Shown here: positions 8,103 to 16,843 of the stretch, piece after piece
Layout: each line of letters opens with the position of its first letter
How positions within the stretch are numbered: position 1 is the first letter of the stretch
Origin: Oligosphaeraceae bacterium
GTDB lineage: Bacteria; Verrucomicrobiota; Lentisphaeria; Oligosphaerales; Oligosphaeraceae
Assembly: GCA_012799725.1 (NCBI GenBank)
Contig: JAAZKR010000009.1
Coordinates: 1 to 41,528 of the forward strand
Length of the DNA: 41,528 nt
Direction of reading: 5' to 3'
Translations under genes and position numbers: made by a program
The notes under the pieces: model-generated
What the model was told of the DNA's origin: nothing
The model's input: only the letters and a program-made list of their open reading frames with translations
Databases searched by the model: none

Positions 8103-8130
8103 GTGTTTGTCTTGGGTCAGTTTTGCATTG

Positions 8131-9660
8131 CTAACGCAGTTCACCTTCCAACCAATCGCTATAGAAGGTGAGATAGGTTTTACGACTATCGGTTTTGCCT
8201 ATGCGCTGATCGCTGTAGTAGGAGTCATTTTTGTAGTGTCGGGTGGAGATTTCCTCTAATATGGCGCCATTTTCGCTGCTAAAATCATGTTTCACTCCTC
8301 TTTCGACCAGAACTATATCGCCGGGTTGGCATTGTTGTTTTTTGCCATCCAAGCTCAAGCAGAGGTCGCCATATATCAAGTGAAAGCTTTCTTCTTTGCG
8401 CTGATGTGCGTGCTCCGGATTTTTCTGGCCAGGCAGCAGCATAATGATTTTCTTGCAGTATTCCCGATTTACCACAGTGATAATGCTGCAGCCGAATTGA
8501 TGAAAGTGCTCTAGGCCAAAGTGATGTGAAAGTTCCAAGTCTAATTTGTTTTGGATGTGCAGTCCGCTTTTCTTAAGCAGGGCGCAGAGTTTTTTCACGA
8601 TTTCCAGCACTTGAGACCTGGTATTTCGCATTTCCACATCCTCGCGCATTAGCGCTTCTTCGGCCTTGAGTTCACGTTTACTTTTGAGCAATAGATATTT
8701 TGACAGGTCGTTAGCCAGTAGTTGCCCGGGTTGATTTGGCATGGCGAAAAAGAAATCATCGTCACTCAGTATGGTGTTTGCGGGCAGGTCATGACGCAGG
8801 AAGACACCTCTTTGCAGTCCGCGCAATTCTGCGGTCTCAGCAGCAGAAATATCACGTCGTTTATCACGGCAGTTGCCGCAGAGCAGCTTAGCTTGTCTCA
8901 GCGCTTCCAGCCAAACCCTGATTTGTTGTGGGGTGGAAGAATATGCGTTAAGCGAGTGATTTTCATCTGCTACACCTACATGTCTTTCCAATACTTGTGC
9001 TCCTTTGGCCAGAGCCAGCATCCCCGGATATATAGCATCAGGGTTTTCGTGTGTAGAGAAGCCTATGGGCAGTCCGGGATATCGTTCTTGGAAGAAGTCT
9101 ATTTGGTCTAGGCAGAGTTCTGCATCCTTGGTGGGGTAACGTCCCACGCAATGCATCAGACAGAACTGCTTGTCACGATGTTGCATAAAGGTGACGACGC
9201 GGTCAATATCGTCCAGGCTGGCTCCGGCGGTTGAGAGGATCATAGGTAATGGGCATTGCACCGCTTTTTCTAGCAGTGGCCAATCCGTAAAGGAGCAGCT
9301 TGCCACTTTCAGGAAATCATAGCCATGTTCCTGTATTTTCAGAACGGAGTTTTCATCGAAAGCTGTGCACACGGTCAAGAATCCCTGTGCTTGTGCTGCC
9401 TCTTTGAGAGTCAGGAAATCTTTTTCAGAGAGCCGGGTATCTTGGAAGCGCCGGATATATTTGAGTTGGCTATTTTGCTGGTGTTCGGGGTGTATAAAGC
9501 TGTCCAGGTCTCTGTATTGGAATTTGACAGCAAAGCGAAAAGGGAAATCTTTGCTTACAGCGGCCATTTTATTAATAATACGCAGGCCATGTTGTAGCTC
9601 TCCGGAGTGGTTGTTGGCCATCTCGAAAATAATTAAATCGGCAAAAGAAATGACAGACAT
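8131..9660 (-). CDS. NeuB-family synthase with SAF domain and C-terminal cupin
   Basis: This is a 509-residue three-domain protein. Residues ~1-270 form a NeuB-like TIM barrel that condenses PEP with an aldose: EMANNHSG, AVKFQ, LMHCVGRYPT and LERHVG...LNAYSS match the family's conserved blocks. Residues ~280-345 are a SAF/antifreeze-like domain (RGVFLRHDLPANTILS). Residues ~380-500 form a cupin with a metal motif, HAHQRKEESF...G...H. Ordinary sialic acid synthases have the first two parts and are about 350 residues long; the cupin is an addition. PEP condensation normally yields nonulosonic-type acids, yet no NeuA, NeuC or PseB-type partner is nearby. The true substrate may be the unusual sugar made by this cluster. 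The stop lies 28 bp before the chosen ThDP start. Confidence 0.88.
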   Translation of the reverse strand: MSVISFADLIIFEMANNHSGELQHGLRIINKMAAVSKDFPFRFAVKFQYRDLDSFIHPEHQQNSQLKYIRRFQDTRLSEKDFLTLKEAAQAQGFLTVCTAFDENSVLKIQEHGYDFLKVASCSFTDWPLLEKAVQCPLPMILSTAGASLDDIDRVVTFMQHRDKQFCLMHCVGRYPTKDAELCLDQIDFFQERYPGLPIGFSTHENPDAIYPGMLALAKGAQVLERHVGVADENHSLNAYSSTPQQIRVWLEALRQAKLLCGNCRDKRRDISAAETAELRGLQRGVFLRHDLPANTILSDDDFFFAMPNQPGQLLANDLSKYLLLKSKRELKAEEALMREDVEMRNTRSQVLEIVKKLCALLKKSGLHIQNKLDLELSHHFGLEHFHQFGCSIITVVNREYCKKIIMLLPGQKNPEHAHQRKEESFHLIYGDLCLSLDGKKQQCQPGDIVLVERGVKHDFSSENGAILEEISTRHYKNDSYYSDQRIGKTDSRKTYLTFYSDWLEGELR

Positions 9661-9856
9661 GGTAGGCCTCTTTGTGTTAAGCCGGAGTTAAGAAGTTAGC
9701 TGTTGGTTGTCAGTGATCGGTTTTGGTGCAACAGTTTTACTGTAAAAGTATTTACGCTTACTGCGCTTTTTGCGGCATTTAACGAGAAAATCCTACTGTT
9801 CGACTGATGAAGCACGCGCAAATCTCCTTTGACGAGATTTGATCAGCCTTGACGTC
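9661..9856. other. Spacer inside the sugar cluster
   Basis: This 196-bp spacer between the rfbH-like and NeuB-like genes has no gene. It contains a perfect 8-bp hairpin CAAATCTC/GAGATTTG at 9819-9841 without a T-run. Its length allows an internal promoter for the four downstream genes, but I could not pick a convincing one. Confidence 0.4.
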
Positions 9857-11179
9857 TTAGTACAATTCCTTGACTTTAGTTGCCATGAAAAGCAGTTCCG
9901 CTTCGCTCATTCCCGGATAAAGCCCTGTCCACAAGGCATTGTTCATCAGAAAATCAGTGTTTGTCAGGCTTGAGGCGACACGGTAATGTTTGTTTTCCTG
10001 CAAGGTTTCGAAACAAGGTTGTCGTATCAAGTTGCCAGCGAAGAGATTGCGAGTTTGTATCCGGTTTTTTTCCAGATGTCGGGCCAGTTCATTGCGCTTG
10101 AACGGGGCTTCTTCTTGAACCATCATCAGAAAGCCGAACCAGCTCGGTTCACTTTCAGTGCCGGCAGTGCAAATCTGCAAGCCGGGTAAATCACGGAGCA
10201 GATCGGAAAGCAAGCGATAATTTTCTTGGCGTTTGGCGATGAAAGCGGGCAGTTTTTTGAGTTGAGCGCAGCCGATGGCGGCTTGCATATCAGTAGCGTG
10301 CAGATTATAGCCGAAATGACTGTAGACATATTTGTGGTCATAACCAAAGGGCAGGCTGCCGAACTGTCCTTTGAAACGCCGGCCACAGGCATTGTCCTGT
10401 CCTGAGGCACAACAACAGTCTCTACCCCAATCGCGTAGCGAAAGCGCGATCTTCTTGAGCATCGGGTTGGAGGTATATAGTGCGCCGCCTTCACCCATGG
10501 TTATGTGATGCGATGGATAAAAGCTGGAGGTGCCCAGGTCGCCCCAAGTACCGGTGAGTTGTCCGGCATACTTTGCCCCCAGAGCATCGCAGTTGTCTTC
10601 AATGAGCCAGAGACCGTGTTTGTCGCAAAACTGCTTGACTGCACGGACATTGAAGGGATTGCCCAAGGTGTGAGCCAACATGACTGCCTTGCTTTTGGGC
10701 GAAACAGCCTGCTTAAGCAAGTGTACATCGACGTTGGCGCTGTCGGTCTCCACGTCAATAAAGACTGGGAGTGCACCATATTGCAGGATGGGTGCCACAG
10801 TGGTGGGGAAGGCTGCGGCCACGGTGATGACCTCATCCCCACGCTTAATGCGCCGTTCTCCAAGCAGTGGTGAGGTCAGGGTCATGAACGCCAGCAGATT
10901 CGCTGAGGAGCCGGAGTTGACCAGCAATGCATGTTCCAGCCCCATGAAATCGGCGAGCTGCTGCTCGAATCTTTGGGTGTATGGCCCGGCGCTAAGCCAG
11001 AAGTCCAGCATGGCTTCACTCAACATGCACATTTCCTCGGCGTCAAAGACGCGCCCGGCATAGTTGACTTTAGATATACCGGGTTGAAATTCGGGCAGTT
11101 GGGCGTGTTCCAGCTCATAATACCGGCGCACCTTATCCAAGATATCCTGACGCAATTTTTTTTCACTTACAGCGTCCAT
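9857..11179 (-). CDS. rfbH: CDP-4-keto-6-deoxy-D-glucose 3-dehydrase (E1, RfbH/DdhC type)
   Basis: This 440-residue DegT/DnrJ/EryC1-fold enzyme removes the C3 hydroxyl of CDP-4-keto-6-deoxyglucose on the way to 3,6-dideoxyhexoses. The identification is specific. The position that holds the PLP-binding lysine in aminotransferases is a His in SFYPSHHITMGEGG, the hallmark of the pyridoxamine-phosphate E1 dehydrase. The cysteines that carry its [2Fe-2S] centre are in IEDNCDALG and GRDCCCASGQDNACGRRF. E1 needs an iron-sulfur flavin reductase partner (DdhD/AscD, E3), which is not in this window. The ATG lies inside the end of the upstream dehydratase gene (13-base overlap), so the two are translationally coupled. 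Confidence 0.95.
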   Translation of the reverse strand: MDAVSEKKLRQDILDKVRRYYELEHAQLPEFQPGISKVNYAGRVFDAEEMCMLSEAMLDFWLSAGPYTQRFEQQLADFMGLEHALLVNSGSSANLLAFMTLTSPLLGERRIKRGDEVITVAAAFPTTVAPILQYGALPVFIDVETDSANVDVHLLKQAVSPKSKAVMLAHTLGNPFNVRAVKQFCDKHGLWLIEDNCDALGAKYAGQLTGTWGDLGTSSFYPSHHITMGEGGALYTSNPMLKKIALSLRDWGRDCCCASGQDNACGRRFKGQFGSLPFGYDHKYVYSHFGYNLHATDMQAAIGCAQLKKLPAFIAKRQENYRLLSDLLRDLPGLQICTAGTESEPSWFGFLMMVQEEAPFKRNELARHLEKNRIQTRNLFAGNLIRQPCFETLQENKHYRVASSLTNTDFLMNNALWTGLYPGMSEAELLFMATKVKELY

Positions 11180-12249
11180 GCCAACCCCTTTTGTTTGGCT
11201 TGCCGGCAGTATTCTTGCAGATCATCCGCCGTACTCAGCTCTCCTTTTTCGTAGTAGTGTCTATACCAGTTGGCACAGCGTGCGAAAGTTTGCTCCGCAT
11301 CCCATACCGGGTGCCATTGCAGCAGCAACCTGGCCTTGCTGCTATCCAAACGCAGAATGTGTGCTTCGTGTGGTGCGTCCGGTTCAGGCTGGCAGGTAAA
11401 ATTAATCTTGGGCCAGTGTTTTTGCAGGCTTTCAGCCATTTTCAATACAGAGATCGGCTGATTGTCATCTGGCCCGAAGTTCCAGGCTTGAGCTACTGTG
11501 CCGTCCCCCTCCAGCATTTTTTGCCCCAGCAGCAGGTATGCGCTCAAAGCCTCGAGCACATGCTGCCAAGGTCGCAGCGCTTTTGGCGAACGCAGGTTGA
11601 CGCTTTCGTTTCCAATGGCGCTTCCTATCAGGCTCGGAACTATGCGGTCTTCTGCCCAATCTCCGCCTCCTATGACATTACCGGCGCGGGCGCTGGCCAG
11701 CAATGGCGGCTTTTGCATGGTGCCCGGGTTGAAGAAACTGTCGCGCCAGCAGTTGACCAGCAGCTCGGTGCAGGCTTTTGAGGTGCTGTAGGGGTCGTGG
11801 CCGCCAAGCGCTTCATTTTCCCTATAACCCCAAGGCCATTCTTGGTTTTGGTAGCATTTGTCGCTGCTTACGATTACAAGACCTTTCAGGGCAGGGCAGG
11901 CTCTAGCAGCTTGCAGCAGATTGGCGCTGCCCATCACATTGCTTTGCAGGGTTAAGAGCGGTTCGCGATAAGAACGGCGCACCAGCGATTGAGCTGCCAA
12001 ATGAAAGACCAGCTCCGGTTGGAATGAGCACATCAGGTCTTGTACAGTCTGGAAATCGGCCAGGTCAATATGAGCTCCGGGCATGTTCGGTATAAGCAAC
12101 TCGAAGTGATTTGGCCGGGTTGATATGGGCAGTGAGAGTCCATAAATATCGGCACCCAGTTCTTGCAGCCAATAACTCAGCCAAGAACCCTTAAAGCCAT
12201 TATGACCCGTTATCAGTATGCGACGTCCTGCGTAGAGCCCTTTAAACAT
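11167..12249 (-). CDS. rfbG: CDP-glucose 4,6-dehydratase
   Basis: This extended SDR converts CDP-glucose to CDP-4-keto-6-deoxyglucose. The family start ILITGHNGFKGSWL is visible, as are VIVSSDKCYQNQEW and the catalytic YSTSK (Tyr-x3-Lys). I use the internal ATG at 12249 (MFKGLYAGRR), which puts about ten residues before the glycine motif as in known RfbG proteins. The ORF-track start at 12294 would add 15 residues and lies next to a possible -10 box (12300-12305, TAGATT on the minus strand). It is the first gene of the minus-strand cluster and divergent from the envelope operon. The cytidylyltransferase RfbF that makes CDP-glucose is not in the window. Confidence 0.93.
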   Translation of the reverse strand: MFKGLYAGRRILITGHNGFKGSWLSYWLQELGADIYGLSLPISTRPNHFELLIPNMPGAHIDLADFQTVQDLMCSFQPELVFHLAAQSLVRRSYREPLLTLQSNVMGSANLLQAARACPALKGLVIVSSDKCYQNQEWPWGYRENEALGGHDPYSTSKACTELLVNCWRDSFFNPGTMQKPPLLASARAGNVIGGGDWAEDRIVPSLIGSAIGNESVNLRSPKALRPWQHVLEALSAYLLLGQKMLEGDGTVAQAWNFGPDDNQPISVLKMAESLQKHWPKINFTCQPEPDAPHEAHILRLDSSKARLLLQWHPVWDAEQTFARCANWYRHYYEKGELSTADDLQEYCRQAKQKGLAWTL

Positions 12250-12473
12250 GCGAAATGCCCATGAAATTACGTTTGGTGAACTATGCTTGCACATACTTTA
12301 ATCTAAAAGAGTGCTTTTGCCAGCAAAGCAGCGATTTGATGGTGCAAGACGGATATGGAAGGCGGAGCGGACTTTGTTTTGCATTTGTTGTATCTTTTAG
12401 TCAACCTCGGTGTCTAAAAAGCTAATAAGTTGTCGGATTAAGCCCTGTTAGCAAAGAAAAAACATTTTTCGGG

Positions 12474-12501
12474 TTGCAAATTGTCAGTTTAAAATTATAC
12501 T
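12474..12501 (+). promoter_or_regulatory. Predicted sigma70-type promoter of the envelope operon
   Basis: TTGCAA (12474-12479) and TATACT (12496-12501) are 16 bases apart, about 60 bases before the GTG of the permease gene. The same TTGCAA-N16-TATAnT arrangement is seen before sbcD. Confidence 0.6.
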
Positions 12502-12561
12502 AATCTATTCTACCGACTAAACTAGCCATGGATTTCACTTTTTCTGAATAGGACTCTGCTT

Positions 12562-13974
12562 GTGAAGGCTTTTTCCGCAATTATGATCCAGACCGTGCGC
12601 TCTGCCACGCGTTCGAGGGTTTTTCACGTATTGTTCACATTGATCATCCTTGCGGTCTTTCTGTTGCCCATGACGGTGTCTGGCGACGGCACGGCTCAAG
12701 GACTGGTACAGATATCGCTAACTTATTCGCTCAATGTGGTTGTTGCTTTAATTTCCACAACCACTTTATGGCTTGCCTGCTCGTTATTATCCCGCGAGAT
12801 TGAGGCCTATAACATGCATATGGTTCTGAGCAAGCCCTGTCCGCGCTGGCTGGTCTGGCTGGGCAAATGGGCTGGTGTTTTCGTCATGCATCTGTTCATT
12901 CTGATTGTTTCCGCCCTGATCATTTATGCTTTAATCATTTGGCGTGTGAACCGCGGTAATTTTTCTGAACAGGAGCGTCAGCGTCTGGAAATGGAGACTT
13001 TGGTGGGGCGGCGCAGATTCCATCCTGAGCCGATAAGGTTAGCCCAGAGTGTGGAGGCCGAATATCAGCGGCGTATCAGCAGCGGTGTGGTGGATCAGCA
13101 GCATGATCCGCAGGCCGTGAAAAACGAAATTATGCGCAGCCTGATAGCACAGGAGGGTGAAGTAAAGCCGGGCGAGCAAAAAACTTGGCTCTTCAAAAAT
13201 GTGAAGACTAAAAGCGACGACGATATACTTTATCTGCGCTACCGCATGTATTCCGGTGACAGTTCTGACACCAACCAGTTGCTTATCCCCTGTCTTTGGG
13301 GCTTCCTTTTGCCGGATCAGATTGGTCAGACCAGCGAACCTTTTGCAATGATCAACCAAAAAGTCGCCGGTGGCAGTTTTCAAGAATTCCCGGTGCCTGC
13401 GGCCAGGGTGGTGGACAAGGAAAGGCAAAACCAGGTACTGGTACGCTTTATCAATTTACCAGCCGAGTTCTGGGGTGAGGGGCAAGCTGCTTCTGCCATC
13501 TTCCAGGCCAAGGATCGCCCCGTCATCTTGTGCAAGGTCACTGGATTTTTCAATAATTACATGCGTTCCTTAGTACTGGCTGCTTTCCAGATTGCCTTTT
13601 TAGCAGCTTTGGGGTGTACAGTAGGGGCTGCTTTCTCCACGCCGGTGGCTGCATTTACAGCTATCTCGTACTTAGTTATCGGCCTTAGTGTGCAGGCAGC
13701 GGTCTCAGCTCCGTTGCAGAATGAGGATGGCAGCTATCAATACAAGGGACTGACTGAAAAAGCAGTGCATCGCTTCGCCCAGTTTGTCAGTGTGGTGGTC
13801 GTCTCTGTGGACGATTTGGATGCGACTTCAGACCTGATCAAGGGTAACTTAGTCGAATATCGGCGTTTAGGTGCTGCCTTTTTCAATCTGATCCTGATTC
13901 GCAGCGGCCTGATTTCGGCTTTGGGCATTTGGATTTTGACGCGTCGCGAATTAGGCACGGTTATTAAGCGTTAA
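12562..13974 (+). CDS. ABC-2 type transporter permease with large extracytoplasmic domain
   Basis: This 470-residue membrane protein has two hydrophobic helices at the N-terminus, another pair by residue ~135, a hydrophilic stretch of roughly 200 residues, and further membrane helices near 330-380 and at the C-terminus. The second helix region contains LLSREIEAYNMHMVLSKP, the 'REIE...sKP.R..' segment typical of ABC-2 permeases that contact the ATPase. The start is GTG with AGGA about 12 bases upstream. No ATP-binding subunit is adjacent; the neighbour on the left is divergent and unrelated, so the ATPase must be encoded elsewhere. It is the first gene of a five-gene run with a helical-repeat protein and ExbB, ExbD and TonB-like proteins, which suggests an envelope transport complex. 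Confidence 0.82.
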   Translation: MKAFSAIMIQTVRSATRSRVFHVLFTLIILAVFLLPMTVSGDGTAQGLVQISLTYSLNVVVALISTTTLWLACSLLSREIEAYNMHMVLSKPCPRWLVWLGKWAGVFVMHLFILIVSALIIYALIIWRVNRGNFSEQERQRLEMETLVGRRRFHPEPIRLAQSVEAEYQRRISSGVVDQQHDPQAVKNEIMRSLIAQEGEVKPGEQKTWLFKNVKTKSDDDILYLRYRMYSGDSSDTNQLLIPCLWGFLLPDQIGQTSEPFAMINQKVAGGSFQEFPVPAARVVDKERQNQVLVRFINLPAEFWGEGQAASAIFQAKDRPVILCKVTGFFNNYMRSLVLAAFQIAFLAALGCTVGAAFSTPVAAFTAISYLVIGLSVQAAVSAPLQNEDGSYQYKGLTEKAVHRFAQFVSVVVVSVDDLDATSDLIKGNLVEYRRLGAAFFNLILIRSGLISALGIWILTRRELGTVIKR

Positions 13975-13988
13975 ACGGAGCTACAGTA

Positions 13989-15596
13989 ATGAGACAAAAC
14001 AAGCTCAATCTGATTTATATACTCCTGGCGATCGTACTATCGCTGTCATTGCTCTCCTTTTTACAGGGCAGGATGAATGCCATACGTGTGGAGCACCATC
14101 TTACAGATGTAGACCCGCTGGAAAACGCGCCGCCGCTGGTAGCTTTCACCAGCGTGGCTCTGGGGGGCTTCCGCGGTTTGGTTGGCGACTGGTTGTGGCT
14201 GCGTTCCAGCAAGATGCAGGACGAGGGCAAGTATTTCGAGATGGTGCAGCTGGCGAAATGGATTGTCAAGCTGCAACCACGTTTCACTGGTTCACATGCC
14301 TTCCTGGCATGGAATATGGCCTACAATGTCTCGGTGACATTCACTAGTTTTGAAGATCGTTGGCGCTGGGTGAAAAGAGGTATAGAACTGATCCGCGACG
14401 AGGCCTTGGAGTTTAATCCAGGCGATCCAGAATTATTTCGACAATTGGGCTGGATATATCAGCACAAGATGGGCAAGGATCTGGATGACGCCAACCGATA
14501 CTACAAAACTGAATTTGCTAAAGAGATGATCAGGCTTTTTGGCGATTACTACGGACAGTGGGAAAAATTGCAGAAGGCGCCGTTGGAAGAGAGCAAGCTG
14601 CGGGCTGTTCTTGAAAATAAGCCGGACTTTTGGAATTTGTTAGCCGCGCATGGCTATAAAAATTTTCAGGAGTTTGAGCAAGAGTTCCGCACATTGGCCG
14701 TTATTCCGGAAAAAATTGCTGCTGATCTAGAGAAGCTGGGCATCAAGGAGGCGGTGGAGCTATGCTTGCGTCGTCGCTGGATGACTAAGAAGTACCGGCT
14801 TGAACCGAGCTGGCTCATGTTGCTTAATCAGCGCTACGGCAACTTGGAATGGCGATTGCCGGAGGCGCATGCTATCTATTGGGCTGAACGCGGCAAGGAA
14901 AAATGGTACTTGGAGACCGATACGTTCAAGCGACTGAGCTGTGACCGCATGATTTTTCAATCGCTCAACGCTGCCTTTCAAATGGGCAGGCTGGTATATC
15001 TCAAAGACATCGAGCACTTGGAGATGACACCGAATATTAGTATCGTCGACGCCGTTAATAAAAGTTATACCGATGCTATGAAATTCTATGAGCAAAGCAG
15101 TGTTAAAGGCGGCTATACTAACTTTCTAGTGGATGCCATAGTCACGCTTTACAAATTCGGCGAGAAAACCAAAGCCGCAGAGTATATACAGATGGCTCGT
15201 AAAATCAATCCGGAACGCTTTAAGGCGAATCTGGATGATTTTGTCCTCGAGGAATTAGCCGAGGATATGCAGGCGGCTTCTTACCAGCAGGCTCAGGGAA
15301 CGGTGCAAAGCTATCTAATGCAGGCATATTATCAGCTTGCCATAGATGAGCATGAGACGGCAGAGAGCTATGTGATCATCGCAAAGCAGCTTTACGATCA
15401 TTATCAGAAATTTGTCGAGGGTACTGAAAGACGACGCGGTTTGCCTCCTTGGGAACAGATGAAAAGAACCAGCTTGGCCACTACCAAGTCGATTTTTCCG
15501 CCGGTTCTGGCGCAGAGGCTAGAGGAAATACTGCCACGTTCGGACGAAAAATTCATTCCTGTGGCCGGTGAGATCGAGGCTCCGACTGTGCATTAG
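13989..15596 (+). CDS. Membrane-anchored protein with helical (TPR-like) repeats, function unknown
   Basis: This is a 535-residue protein. An N-terminal hydrophobic helix (about residues 8-25) is not followed by an obvious cleavage site, so it is probably an inner-membrane anchor with the rest in the periplasm. The body is helical and rich in paired aromatic and leucine residues, with TPR-like segments such as the one around PELFRQLGWIYQHKMG near residue 155. GGFRGLVGDWLWLRSSKMQDEGKYFEM near residue 60 looks like the best-conserved block. I do not recognise a named family. It starts 14 bp after the permease with GGAG before the ATG, and is followed by exbB. It may be a periplasmic partner or scaffold of the ABC permease. 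Confidence 0.75.
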   Translation: MRQNKLNLIYILLAIVLSLSLLSFLQGRMNAIRVEHHLTDVDPLENAPPLVAFTSVALGGFRGLVGDWLWLRSSKMQDEGKYFEMVQLAKWIVKLQPRFTGSHAFLAWNMAYNVSVTFTSFEDRWRWVKRGIELIRDEALEFNPGDPELFRQLGWIYQHKMGKDLDDANRYYKTEFAKEMIRLFGDYYGQWEKLQKAPLEESKLRAVLENKPDFWNLLAAHGYKNFQEFEQEFRTLAVIPEKIAADLEKLGIKEAVELCLRRRWMTKKYRLEPSWLMLLNQRYGNLEWRLPEAHAIYWAERGKEKWYLETDTFKRLSCDRMIFQSLNAAFQMGRLVYLKDIEHLEMTPNISIVDAVNKSYTDAMKFYEQSSVKGGYTNFLVDAIVTLYKFGEKTKAAEYIQMARKINPERFKANLDDFVLEELAEDMQAASYQQAQGTVQSYLMQAYYQLAIDEHETAESYVIIAKQLYDHYQKFVEGTERRRGLPPWEQMKRTSLATTKSIFPPVLAQRLEEILPRSDEKFIPVAGEIEAPTVH

Positions 15597-15646
15597 GATT
15601 CGAGCCTTTTCTTGAGGACATTTTTATTTTTTTGGAGTTCAGATCA

Positions 15647-16303
15647 ATGAGTTTTCTACCAAAGCTACTTCATGATGGTGGCCCATTGGTATATGTAATA
15701 CTAGCCTTTGGTGCCTTGGCTTTCCTGCTATTTTTGGAGCGTTCGCTATATTTTCTGCGTGCCAAGGTGGACACACAGGAGCTTTTCCATGGTCTGATGA
15801 ATCATTTGCGTAACAATAACTTGAAAGAGGCCATAGCCAATTGCGATAACAAGACCGGCATGGTGGGCGAAGTGTTTCGCAGCGCTATTGTGCGCTGGGA
15901 GGATGGGCCGGAGGCTATACATAAGTCGGCTGAGGAGAGCATACGCCTGAATATACCCAAGCTGGAAAACAATATGAAGTTACTGGCCAGTATCAGCAAT
16001 ATTGCACCAGTAATAGGGCTGTTGGGAACCCTGTTTTGGATGATTAAGATATTCGAGAAGCTGGGGCATCCTGGTGGGCAGTTCGTTGCGACTGTGGCAC
16101 TGGCCGGCGAAATGAAGGGAGCGCTGGTATGTACTGCTGCCGGCCTGATCGTTGCCTTGGCTGCACAACTCTTTTATTTTTTGCTGCTCGAGCAAATCGA
16201 CCGTATAGTCTTGGAGATGAACAAGGCAGCTTCAGAAATATGTTACTTTTTATGTAGCAATCCGGCTAGAAAAGATGAAGCGGGAGAAAAACAAGCTGAA
16301 TAG
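15647..16303 (+). CDS. exbB: MotA/TolQ/ExbB-type proton-channel protein
   Basis: This inner-membrane protein of about 218 residues has the three-helix ExbB/TolQ layout: TM1 near residues 10-30, a cytoplasmic region, then TM2 with APVIGLLGTLFWM and TM3 with TAAGLIVALAAQLFYF. The threonine of GLLGT and that of the TM3 CTAAGL are kept. The acidic residue expected five positions before the TM3 threonine (Glu176 in E. coli ExbB, in AEALLAT) is Gly here (KGALVCT), and the usual TM3 proline is Ala. I start at the ATG at 15647, which has GGAG nine bases upstream; the ORF-track TTG at 15632 overlaps that site. The gene precedes exbD by 18 bases. Confidence 0.88.
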   Translation: MSFLPKLLHDGGPLVYVILAFGALAFLLFLERSLYFLRAKVDTQELFHGLMNHLRNNNLKEAIANCDNKTGMVGEVFRSAIVRWEDGPEAIHKSAEESIRLNIPKLENNMKLLASISNIAPVIGLLGTLFWMIKIFEKLGHPGGQFVATVALAGEMKGALVCTAAGLIVALAAQLFYFLLLEQIDRIVLEMNKAASEICYFLCSNPARKDEAGEKQAE

Positions 16304-16321
16304 GATACATTTTATCGGAAT

Positions 16322-16834
16322 ATGCAGACGCAAACGCACAGCCTGAAGAAAAGTCCCGAGATTTTTCCTAGTTTGGTGGGGCTGATCAGCCTTTTTTTCA
16401 TCCTTATTCTAATGGTGATGATCAGCAATAGCGTAGTGTTCTGGACCGGTACTGCGGTGGAGACCAGTCTTGCGCTGCCGGTCATGCATTCAGCCAAGTT
16501 AAATACGGCAGATAAAATGATCGTTACTATCACGCGTTCCGGCAAGATTTTTTTCAATGACTTGAGTTTGGACTGGCATGGGCTGGAACGCGAGCTGGGC
16601 AATCATGTTCATGACAGTCTGGGCGCTCAAGCCAAGCGCGAAGGAAGCACGATTGAACAGTCCGAGCAAAATCCACCCATGGTTATTGTACGTGCTGATC
16701 GCAATAACAGCTATGAGACCATTGCCAAGGTGATGGACTTGGCGCGTTCGCTGGGGATCAATGTATATCTTGCTGCCGAACCGCCCGGTAACAATAGTCA
16801 GGGCAGCTATGTGCCGGATGCCGCGAACCGATGA
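16322..16834 (+). CDS. exbD: ExbD/TolR-type protein lacking the transmembrane aspartate
   Basis: This 170-residue protein has one N-terminal membrane helix and a periplasmic domain with the ExbD/TolR signature: VETSLALPV after the helix, VTITRSGKIFFND, then VIVRADRNNSYETIAKVMDLARSLG. In the family the helix begins with P-x-I-D, whose Asp carries protons (Asp25 in E. coli ExbD). Here the corresponding stretch is FPSLVGLISLFFIL, with no acidic residue anywhere in the helix. The protein would pair with the ExbB just upstream. Either the coupling residue has moved or the complex does not use the usual proton path. Confidence 0.85.
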   Translation: MQTQTHSLKKSPEIFPSLVGLISLFFILILMVMISNSVVFWTGTAVETSLALPVMHSAKLNTADKMIVTITRSGKIFFNDLSLDWHGLERELGNHVHDSLGAQAKREGSTIEQSEQNPPMVIVRADRNNSYETIAKVMDLARSLGINVYLAAEPPGNNSQGSYVPDAANR

Positions 16835-16843
16835 GGAGCAAGC

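Noticed and set aside
9857-11179. Ordinary sugar aminotransferase
   Set aside because: The PLP-lysine position is His and the Fe-S cysteines are present, which identifies the E1 dehydrase instead.
11191-11781. 196-codon plus-strand ORF
   Set aside because: Antisense to rfbG; no protein features.
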